Below, piece by piece: positions 1 through 5,063 of a DNA stretch of 5,063 nt. The notes below the pieces were generated by a model. It was not told where the DNA came from. It worked only from the letters and a program-made list of their open reading frames with translations, and ran no database searches. Made by a program: the position numbers and the translations under genes. The stretch's first letter is position 1. Every line of letters starts with the position of its first letter. The DNA comes from Opitutus sp. GAS368 (GTDB lineage Bacteria > Verrucomicrobiota > Verrucomicrobiia > Opitutales > Opitutaceae): contig CAMATV010000274.1 in assembly GCA_945861235.1 (NCBI GenBank), positions 1-5,063 of the forward strand. Direction: 5' to 3'.

Positions 1-2
1 AT

Positions 3-460
3 GCCGACGTCGAACGCCTTCTCGTCCTGCGCGAAAACCTCGCTGAACTCGATCTCTCCCGCGCGCCGGTCACCGACCGCGCGCTCGCGACCATCGGGCG
101 CCTGACGAATCTGCAATCTCTCCGGCTCGACCGCACGTCCGTCACCGACGTGGGCGTCGCCGCCCTCGCGCCGCTATCGCAGCTCGCCTCGCTCAACCTC
201 AACGCCACGCGCCTCACCGACCAGCCCTCGAGCCGCTGCGCCGGTTGAAAAACCTCCGGAAGATTTACCTTTGGGAAACGGCCGCGACCGCCGACGGCGT
301 GAAGACATTGCACGCTGCGCTTTACCGCGCCGCCGAGGCCGAGCGCCTGCGCCTCCAGATCGCCGCCATTGAGCACACGCGCGACGCGCTCCGCGTCGAG
401 ATCGTCGCCAACGTCGCCACTGGTCCCGCTGCCAGCGAGGCGGAAGCGCCGAAGCTCTAA
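3..460 (+). pseudogene. Leucine-rich-repeat protein, C-terminal part, frameshifted
   Basis: The window opens inside this gene. Reading from base 3 gives three clear 24-residue repeats with leucines at residues 13, 37 and 61 and the recurring L-x-L-x-x-T-x-V-T-D pattern (V23-T24-D25, V47-T48-D49, L71-T72-D73). After the Asp codon at 219-221 this frame goes out of register and meets TGA at 246-248. From 224 the next frame restores the repeat (ALEPLRRLKNLRKIYLWET) and runs to TAA at 458-460. One base is therefore missing around 222-224; a CAG-GCC that lost one G would explain it. The tail after the last repeat is Ala/Glu/Arg-rich and probably helical. LRRs of this spacing are known at the C-terminus of planctomycete/verrucomicrobial cytochrome-c-type (PSCyt1) proteins; that this is one of them is inference, since the N-terminus is outside the window. 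A sequencing error is the main alternative to a true pseudogene. Confidence 0.62.
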
Positions 461-751
461 CCGAAGCAGATGACCATCGCCGACATCATGCGCTCGATCC
501 ATGCAAAGCGAGTTCTCGGGGTCAAACGTTGCACTTTGCAATCTGAACAAAGGGACCACCGAACGGCGTCGGGCGCCGCCGCGCGATCGCTCAACCCCGC
601 GCATCCCGCCACCCGCCGCGCTTCCCGCCAACCTCGCCCGCACCGCCGTTGCGATCATTTGCGTTGCGCTCACTTCGTTCTCGTCGTCCGTCTCCGCCGC
701 GCCTAAGTCAACCGGCGTATCCCCTGTCCCCCACCGCAATCCCCTCGCCCG
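461..751. other. Intergenic or decayed region between LRR and NHL genes
   Basis: I see no intact gene here. An ATG at 470 opens a 78-codon frame whose first dozen residues (MTIADIMRSIHAK) look protein-like. The rest turns Arg/His/Ala-rich as out-of-frame GC-rich DNA does, so I do not call it a gene. In another frame, about 640-705 reads RTAVAIICVALTSFSSSVSA-AP, which has the shape of a Sec signal peptide with an Ala-x-Ala cleavage site. It has no nearby ATG and is not in frame with the NHL gene at 752. No terminator with a U-tract and no convincing -35/-10 pair is visible. The last 40 bases are C-rich and form the leader of the next gene. Confidence 0.5.
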
Positions 752-1852
752 ATGCACGCCTCTCCCGCTTCACCCCAGATCACACGTCGCCGCTTTCTCG
801 CGGCCGCGTCCGTCGCCCTCGCCGCCCCGCATGTGCTCACCGCGCAGAAATCCGGGCGCTCACTCTTTGTCGGCACCGGCGCTCACCGCTACGAGGTGTT
901 GCACGACTGGGCCCAGCTGCCGTCGCCATACTCCTGGCAGACCACGCACAACGTCGCCGTGGACCGCGAGGGCCTCCTCTACGTCATCCACGAGGGCCGC
1001 GAGGAGCTCAAGGATCACCCGGCGATCTTCGTCTTCGATGCGCAGGGGAAATTCGTCCGCGCGTTCGGCCGCGAGTTTCAGGGCGGCGGGCACGGGCTCA
1101 CGGTGCACACGGAGGGCCGCGAGCAGTTCCTCTACGTCACCGGTTATCAGCAGTTGAAAAATTTCGCCAAGCTCACGCTCAAGGGCGAACGCGTGTGGGA
1201 AAAACGCGCGCCCATGGAATCGCAGCTCTACCCCAAGGGCGAGGACACCGCGCCCGCGAAGCGCTGGGGCCGCGATGCGTTCATGCCGACCAATTTCGCG
1301 TTTTTGCCCGACGGCGGCTTCTTCCTTGCCGACGGCTACGGAGCGCACCGCATCCACCGCTACGACCGCGACGCCCGCTGGCTCTCCACGTTCGGCGAAC
1401 CCGGCACCGGCCCGGGCCAGTTCAACCTCCCGCACGGTATCGCCCTCGACGACCGCCCCGGCCGCGCACCCTCCGTCGTCGTCGCCGACCGCGCCAACAA
1501 ACGCCTGCAGTGGTTTACCCTCGAGGGGAAACACCTGAAGACCCTCGAGGGTTTCATTTTACCCGCCAACATCGCTACGCGCGGCGACGTGATGCTCGTG
1601 CCCGACCTGAGCGCGCGCGTCACGTTGCTCGATCGCGACGACAAGGTCATCGCCCACCTCGGCGAAGACCCCGCGTGGCGCGAGCAGGTCACGCGCGAGA
1701 AAAACGCGCTGCGCCGCGACGAAAAGGGCGCCGGCTGGCAGGCGGGAAAATTCCTCCACCCGCACGACGCCTGCTTCGACGCCGCCGGCAACATCTTCGT
1801 CGCCGAGTGGGTCCACACCGGCCGCATCACGAAACTGCGCAAACTGGGCTGA
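752..1852 (+). CDS. Tat-exported NHL-repeat (six-bladed beta-propeller) protein
   Basis: This 366-residue protein is predicted to be secreted folded through the Tat system and to act in the periplasm or at the cell surface. Residues 11-17 (TRRRFLA) match the twin-arginine motif, followed by an Ala-rich hydrophobic stretch and a likely cleavage after A31 (VLTA-QK). The mature part shows repeated propeller strands: TTHNVAVDREGLLYVIHEG early on, TNFAFLPDGGFFLADGYG near 180, GxGPGQFNLPHGIALD at about 218-233, VVVADRANKRLQWF at 242-255 and HPHDACFDAAGNIFVAEW at 336-353. These are NHL-type blades, related in form to the peptidyl-alpha-hydroxyglycine alpha-amidating lyase propeller. NHL proteins include binding proteins and lyases, so I give no reaction. 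The ATG at 752 is chosen because it is the only one ahead of the twin-arginine motif. No Shine-Dalgarno sequence is seen; the leader is C-rich. It ends in TGA and appears intact. Confidence 0.88.
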   Translation: MHASPASPQITRRRFLAAASVALAAPHVLTAQKSGRSLFVGTGAHRYEVLHDWAQLPSPYSWQTTHNVAVDREGLLYVIHEGREELKDHPAIFVFDAQGKFVRAFGREFQGGGHGLTVHTEGREQFLYVTGYQQLKNFAKLTLKGERVWEKRAPMESQLYPKGEDTAPAKRWGRDAFMPTNFAFLPDGGFFLADGYGAHRIHRYDRDARWLSTFGEPGTGPGQFNLPHGIALDDRPGRAPSVVVADRANKRLQWFTLEGKHLKTLEGFILPANIATRGDVMLVPDLSARVTLLDRDDKVIAHLGEDPAWREQVTREKNALRRDEKGAGWQAGKFLHPHDACFDAAGNIFVAEWVHTGRITKLRKLG

Positions 1853-2120
1853 CGCAGTGGGCCGCACCGGGCCGCACCCGGCCTACACCCATTGGTTGCC
1901 GAGAGCTCATTCGTGGAAACCGGGCCGACTGCATGGACCCGGCGCAGTGGCTAGCAGCGTCAGGCCGTCGCGGAAGCGGAGACGCTGCCGATTCCGCGCG
2001 CAACCCTGACCAGAAACCGGATTCGTCCGGCCCCGCGGCTGGGTTTGTTCTGGAGTTCGATTTCTCGCTCGCATTGCCTTTGCCTCGTTCCCGTTCGCCT
2101 CACCCGACCGAACTCCCCCC
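1853..2120. other. Intergenic region and leader of the PQQ dehydrogenase gene
   Basis: The first 90 bases hold a tandem duplication and GC-rich hairpins, listed separately. The rest (about 1950-2120) shows no gene I can support: open frames in it are extensions of shadow frames with Arg/Pro-rich composition. The region probably carries the promoter of the dehydrogenase gene, but I cannot point to a convincing -35/-10 pair. Just before the ATG at 2121 lies a run of six C, with no purine-rich ribosome binding site. Confidence 0.5.
1859..1942. repeat. 10-bp tandem duplication and two GC-rich hairpins
   Basis: GGGCCGCACC occurs twice back to back at 1859-1868 and 1869-1878. The second copy can fold: GGCCG at 1870-1874 pairs with CGGCC at 1879-1883 around a CACC loop, or CCGGG at 1867-1871 with CCCGG at 1877-1881. 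A second CCGGG...CCCGG pair stands at 1920-1924 and 1938-1942, and both sites begin with the same nine bases, ACCGGGCCG (1866-1874 and 1919-1927). No U-tract follows either hairpin, so an intrinsic terminator for the NHL gene is not supported. A decayed palindromic repeat is possible, but chance in GC-rich DNA is a real alternative. Confidence 0.4.
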
Positions 2121-4322
2121 ATGCCCACCTCTCCCTGCATAAACCTGCTATTCTCTCCCGGTGTTCGCGTCGTCGCATGGGCCATTGCCGCCATCTGCTC
2201 GGTCGCCCCGGCCACGTGGGTATTCCTTTCGTTTACGGCGGTCGTCGTTTCCGCCGCGAGCGCTCCGCCCAACACCGACTGGCCCACCTACCTCGGCGAC
2301 AAACAGCGCAGCCTCTACTCGCCGCTCAGCCAAATCCACCGCGCCAACGTCGCGCAGCTCCAAGTCGCATGGACCTACGACACCGGCGAAAAGGGCGAAT
2401 ACCAGGCCAACAATCTCGTCGTCGGCGGCGTGCTCTACACCCCCACGCAGAGCCGCCGCGTCATCGCGCTCGACGCCGCGACCGGCCGCGAACTGTGGAA
2501 ATGGGATCCGGCCACCACCCCTGCCGGCACTGGCGGCCGCCGCCAGCGCGGCCTCGTGTATTGGCAAAACGATACCGGCGGCGAAGCGCGCCTCTTCACC
2601 GCCGTCGGCAAATTCCTCTTCGCCCTCGATCCGCAGACCGGCCAACCGATCCCCACGTTTGGCGACAACGGCTCCATCGTCCTCGGCGCCGGACTCGATA
2701 CGGACACCACGCCCAATGTCGGCCTCAACACCCCCGGTATCCTCTACCGAGATACGCTCATCATCGGCGGCATCGGCGGCCCCGGCGCCGTGCGCGGCCT
2801 CGATGTGCGCACCGGCGCGCGCCGCTGGATTTTTCACCTGATTCCACGCCCCGGCGAACTCGGCCACGACACCTGGCCCGCCGACGCCTGGAAGACGGCC
2901 ACCGGCGTCATGCCGTGGTCGGGCCAGTCCCTCGACGAGAAACGCGGCATCGTTTACATCGCGACGAAGACGGCCGAGCCCGACTTCTATGGCGCCGAGC
3001 GCCACGGGAAAAATCTTTTCGCCAACTCCCTCGTCGCGCTCGACGCCACCACTGGCAAGCGGCTCTGGCATTTCCAGATGGTCCACCACGATCTGCTCGA
3101 CAAGGATCTGCCGTGCCCGCCGTTGCTCCTCACCGTAACCCACAGCGGAAAAAAAATCGACGCCGTCGCGCAGGGCACGAAGCACGGCCAGCTCTTCGTC
3201 TTCGACCGCGTGACCGGCGCGCCGCTCTGGCCCATCGAAGAAAAACCCGTGCCCGCTTCCGATCTCCGCGGCGAACAGGCGTGGCCCACGCAGCCGTTTC
3301 CCCAAAAACCCGCACCGCTCATGCGCCAGCGTTACACCGAGGCCGACGTCTCCACCCTTTCCCCTGAGGCCCGCGCGCTCACCACCGATCGCATCAAACT
3401 ATCGCCGAACTTCGGGCCGTTTCCCGCGCCGAGCCTCAAAGAGTCGATCATGTTTCCCGGTTTCGACGGCGGCATGGAATGGGGCGGCGGCGCGGCCGAT
3501 CCCGACGGCATCTACTACGTCAACGTGAACGAAATCCCGTGGATTCTTCAAATGGTCGAGACGCGTCGCGTCGACGGCTCACCGCTCGCGCGCGGCGAAC
3601 GCGACTACCTCCTCCACTGCGCCGCCTGCCACGGCCTCGATCGCGCGGGCATCCCGCTCGCCGGATTTCCCTCGCTCATCGACATCGAAAAACGCCGCAC
3701 GCCCGAGGAAATCGCGAAGCTCACCAAGACCGGCTTCGGCCGCATGCCCGCGTTCGATCGCCTCACCGACGTACAGCGCGACGCGATCCTCGACTACGTG
3801 CTGGGCAAGCCGGAGCCCGCCACATCCACCCCGACCAAGGCGAAGGGGAAAACCAAGTCCGGCGCACCGGCTGCCTCCGCCGCGACCCCGGCCCCGTATG
3901 CGTTCGGTGGATTCCGCCGCTGGACGGACAACGCCGGCTACCCGGCGATCGCGCCTCCGTGGGGCACGCTCAACGCCGTCGACCTCAACACGGGCGAGCT
4001 CAAATGGAAGGTGCCGCTCGGCGAATACCGCGAGCTCACCGCGCGCGGCATCCCGCCCACCGGCACGGAAAACTACGGCGGCCCCGTCGTGACGGCCGGT
4101 GGCGTGCTCTTCATCGGTGCCAGCGCCGACGAGACGATCCGCGCCTTCGACAAGGATACGGGGAAGATCCTCTGGTCGGCCCCGCTGCCCTTCAGCGGCA
4201 ACGCCACGCCGAGGACCTACGCGATCGGTGGCCGCCAGTTCGTCGTCATCTCCGCCGGCGGCGGCAAGTCCGGCCGCCCCGCCGGCGGGAGCATCGTGGC
4301 CTTCGCGCTGCCGAAGCCATAA
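2121..4322 (+). CDS. PQQ-dependent (quinoprotein) dehydrogenase with inserted cytochrome c domain
   Basis: This 733-residue protein should oxidise a sugar or alcohol in the periplasm with pyrroloquinoline quinone and pass electrons to its own heme. Residues 17-43 are hydrophobic and followed by SAASA-PP, a likely signal peptidase site after A48. The mature part begins with the family hallmark DWPTYLGDKQRSLYSPLSQI (53-72). Propeller docking motifs of the DxxTGxxxW type begin at D118, D228, D308, D362, D621 and D677. Other conserved segments are WHFQMVHHDLLDKDLPCPP (316-334), GGMEWGGG (450-457) and TGTENYGGP (647-655), closest to quinoprotein glucose dehydrogenase-like proteins. A c-type heme domain interrupts the propeller: CAACH at 500-504, with M542 in GRMPAF as probable axial ligand. 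A Lys/Ala/Pro/Thr-rich linker (about 563-592) leads back to the last blades. Unlike E. coli Gcd there is no multi-span membrane anchor. The ATG at 2121 is the only conventional start before the mature domain. Substrate is not determinable here; no PQQ synthesis genes are in the window. Confidence 0.93.
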   Translation: MPTSPCINLLFSPGVRVVAWAIAAICSVAPATWVFLSFTAVVVSAASAPPNTDWPTYLGDKQRSLYSPLSQIHRANVAQLQVAWTYDTGEKGEYQANNLVVGGVLYTPTQSRRVIALDAATGRELWKWDPATTPAGTGGRRQRGLVYWQNDTGGEARLFTAVGKFLFALDPQTGQPIPTFGDNGSIVLGAGLDTDTTPNVGLNTPGILYRDTLIIGGIGGPGAVRGLDVRTGARRWIFHLIPRPGELGHDTWPADAWKTATGVMPWSGQSLDEKRGIVYIATKTAEPDFYGAERHGKNLFANSLVALDATTGKRLWHFQMVHHDLLDKDLPCPPLLLTVTHSGKKIDAVAQGTKHGQLFVFDRVTGAPLWPIEEKPVPASDLRGEQAWPTQPFPQKPAPLMRQRYTEADVSTLSPEARALTTDRIKLSPNFGPFPAPSLKESIMFPGFDGGMEWGGGAADPDGIYYVNVNEIPWILQMVETRRVDGSPLARGERDYLLHCAACHGLDRAGIPLAGFPSLIDIEKRRTPEEIAKLTKTGFGRMPAFDRLTDVQRDAILDYVLGKPEPATSTPTKAKGKTKSGAPAASAATPAPYAFGGFRRWTDNAGYPAIAPPWGTLNAVDLNTGELKWKVPLGEYRELTARGIPPTGTENYGGPVVTAGGVLFIGASADETIRAFDKDTGKILWSAPLPFSGNATPRTYAIGGRQFVVISAGGGKSGRPAGGSIVAFALPKP

Positions 4323-4900
4323 GAACCCACGGGCAGGCCGAGACCAAAACCCTAACGCCCGCGACCGCCAGCACTCGCGCCGAACCGGAGCGTCTCGCGT
4401 CCCAACGACGACAGCTCGAACATTCCGCCCGTTACTCGCAAGCCATCGCCGAGGCCATCGCCGCCGAGTTGAAGGAAGGCAAAAGCGAAGTCGTCTGCGA
4501 GCAGGGCAAACTCATCAAAGTCAGCAAGGACAACTAGGGCATCGTCTCCCGCGCCGTGCTCACAAAAAAATGGACCGACTGGGTTGACTACTAGGCCGTC
4601 AACTTCGACTACGAGAGCCGCAAGGAAATCATCAATGTGCCCAAGCGAATGGGCGTTGAAGGCGAGTTGCCCGGCGTCGTGAAAGCCGAAGGCGAGTTCA
4701 TCGACTTCGAGGAACCTTGGACCGGTGCCTACATCTTCGAAAACGAGTGGCAGAGCTTTCGCACCCGCCAGAACCGCGACCTCGACCTCGTAAGCGCGTG
4801 CCACGTTTACCCGAAACCCGGCCGCTACGTCGTCGCCGTGAAGGTCATCGACATCTTCGGCAACGACACGATGACACTCGTGCCGGTGACCGTTGGGTAG
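4323..4900 (+). pseudogene. Remnant of type III-like DNA methyltransferase, C-terminal end
   Basis: One frame from just after the dehydrogenase stop reads as the tail of an adenine-specific DNA methyltransferase (type III Mod-like), interrupted by TAG at 4535-4537 and TAG at 4592-4594. The recognisable parts are WTDWVDY-stop-AVNFDYESRKEI, where the family normally has Trp (DYWAV), then GAYIFENEWQSFRTRQNRDLDL and the end HVYPKPGRYVVAVKVIDIFGNDT, which has a PKD-like beta-sandwich signature. An upstream segment (ERLASQRRQLEHSARYSQAIAEAIAAEL, about 4387-4473) looks helical and is probably part of the same protein, but the exact left edge is uncertain. No catalytic DPPY or FxGxG motif is present, there is no start codon with a ribosome binding site, and the adjoining DNA is the dehydrogenase gene, so the N-terminal portion has been lost. 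The final TAG (4898-4900) lies inside the following REP element. Family assignment rests on remembered sequence similarity. Confidence 0.66.
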
Positions 4901-4973
4901 GAGCCCGCTTGCGGGCGATGGGCTGCGAGGGACGACTGCGGTCGCGCTGAATCGCCCGCAAGCGGGCTCCTAC
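4897..4973. repeat. Inverted pair of REP elements (REPIN/BIME-like)
   Basis: Two perfectly complementary 23-base arms lie at 4897-4919 and 4951-4973, separated by a 31-base spacer. Each arm has the classic REP layout: a GTAG head (4897-4900; CTAC at 4970-4973 on the other side), two bases, then a palindrome GCCCGC-TT-GCGGGC (4903-4916; counterpart 4954-4967). The spacer can form a small hairpin of its own, CGAC-TGCG-GTCG at 4933-4944. GTAG plus a short hairpin is what REP-associated tyrosine (RAYT) transposases recognise in other bacteria, and inverted REP pairs are their typical mobile or dispersed form. No RAYT gene is in the window. The structure may also act in transcription termination or 3'-end protection, though no U-tract follows. 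Confidence 0.85.
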
Positions 4974-5063
4974 TTTCCGATCCGATGCTCTTTTTCGCCG
5001 CCCTCTGTGCTCCTTCCCCCTCGTCCCCGCGACCGTGAACGCCGCCGCGCTCGCGGCGTTTCG
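4974..5063. other. Window end: GC hairpin and possible start of next gene
   Basis: A perfect 8-bp stem, AACGCCGC at 5038-5045 with GCGGCGTT at 5053-5060 around a 7-base loop, lies at the edge and is followed by TCG, so a U-tract cannot be judged. Alternatively, a GTG at 5035 opens a frame reading VNAAALAAF to the window end, preceded by a C-rich leader like those of the two intact genes. An ATG at 4985 gives only MLFFAALCAPSPSSPRP before a stop. I cannot choose between a terminator and a gene start. Confidence 0.3.

Noticed and set aside
529..541. Short palindrome TTGCA-CTT-TGCAA as a possible operator
   Set aside because: Five-base arms are easily found by chance and no promoter or second copy lies nearby.
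649..2142. A 497-codon open frame overlapping the NHL gene on the same strand
   Set aside because: Its translation is dominated by Arg, Pro, His and Ala with no domain pattern, as expected for the alternate frame of a GC-rich gene; the 752-1852 frame has a signal peptide and propeller motifs.
2148..3305. A 385-codon minus-strand frame opposite the PQQ dehydrogenase
   Set aside because: Gly/Ala/Glu/Val-rich antisense shadow typical of high-GC genes, with no recognisable domain.
2045..3367. A 440-codon + strand frame inside the PQQ dehydrogenase region
   Set aside because: Arg/His/Pro-rich shadow of the quinoprotein frame, which carries all the conserved motifs.
4535..4594. Programmed amber readthrough or pyrrolysine use at the two TAG codons
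   Set aside because: The remnant lacks a start and its catalytic N-terminus, one TAG replaces a conserved Trp, and no suppressor or PylT-like RNA is visible; decay is simpler.
4352..4804. A 150-codon minus-strand frame opposite the methyltransferase remnant
   Set aside because: The + strand shows the family motifs on both sides of the TAG codons; the antisense frame shows none.
1..5063. CRISPR array, tRNA, rRNA, insertion-sequence transposase or phage attachment site
   Set aside because: No spaced direct repeats, no tRNA-like cloverleaf, no rRNA-like stretch and no transposase motifs were found; the only mobile-type signal is the REP pair.

Overview
The window is GC-rich, with all recognisable genes on the + strand. 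It looks like a chromosomal stretch from a free-living Gram-negative bacterium, most likely Verrucomicrobiota (Opitutales/Opitutaceae-like). That placement is an inference from the gene content (a 24-residue LRR protein, a Tat-exported NHL propeller protein and a periplasmic PQQ dehydrogenase with a built-in cytochrome c domain) and from the C-rich leaders without a Shine-Dalgarno sequence in front of both intact genes. It is not proven by a marker gene.

Layout. (1) 3-460: the 3' end of a leucine-rich-repeat protein, broken by a one-base frameshift near 222-224. (2) 461-751: non-coding or decayed DNA holding a short open frame and an orphan signal-peptide-like stretch. (3) 752-1852: an intact gene for a Tat-exported NHL-type beta-propeller protein. 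(4) 1853-2120: an intergenic region with a 10-bp tandem duplication and two GC-rich hairpins, serving as the leader of the next gene. (5) 2121-4322: an intact gene for a periplasmic quinoprotein (PQQ) dehydrogenase with a c-type heme domain inserted between propeller blades. (6) about 4323-4900: the decayed C-terminal end of a type III-like adenine-specific DNA methyltransferase, with two in-frame TAG codons and no start. (7) 4897-4973: an inverted pair of REP elements (REPIN-like), whose GTAG head supplies the last stop codon of the methyltransferase remnant. (8) 4974-5063: a short non-coding end with a GC hairpin and a possible GTG start running off the window.

Functionally, the only clear working unit is the PQQ dehydrogenase. 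It is predicted to oxidise a sugar or alcohol in the periplasm and pass electrons through its own heme to the respiratory chain. The NHL protein is also exported, but the 268-base gap means co-transcription cannot be assumed. Both flanks are degenerate: a frameshifted LRR gene upstream, a methyltransferase stub and REP pair downstream. The region therefore looks like accessory DNA under erosion. I did not find a convincing undescribed multi-gene system. The items most worth a second look are the REP pair fused to the methyltransferase stub and the two-amber remnant itself.
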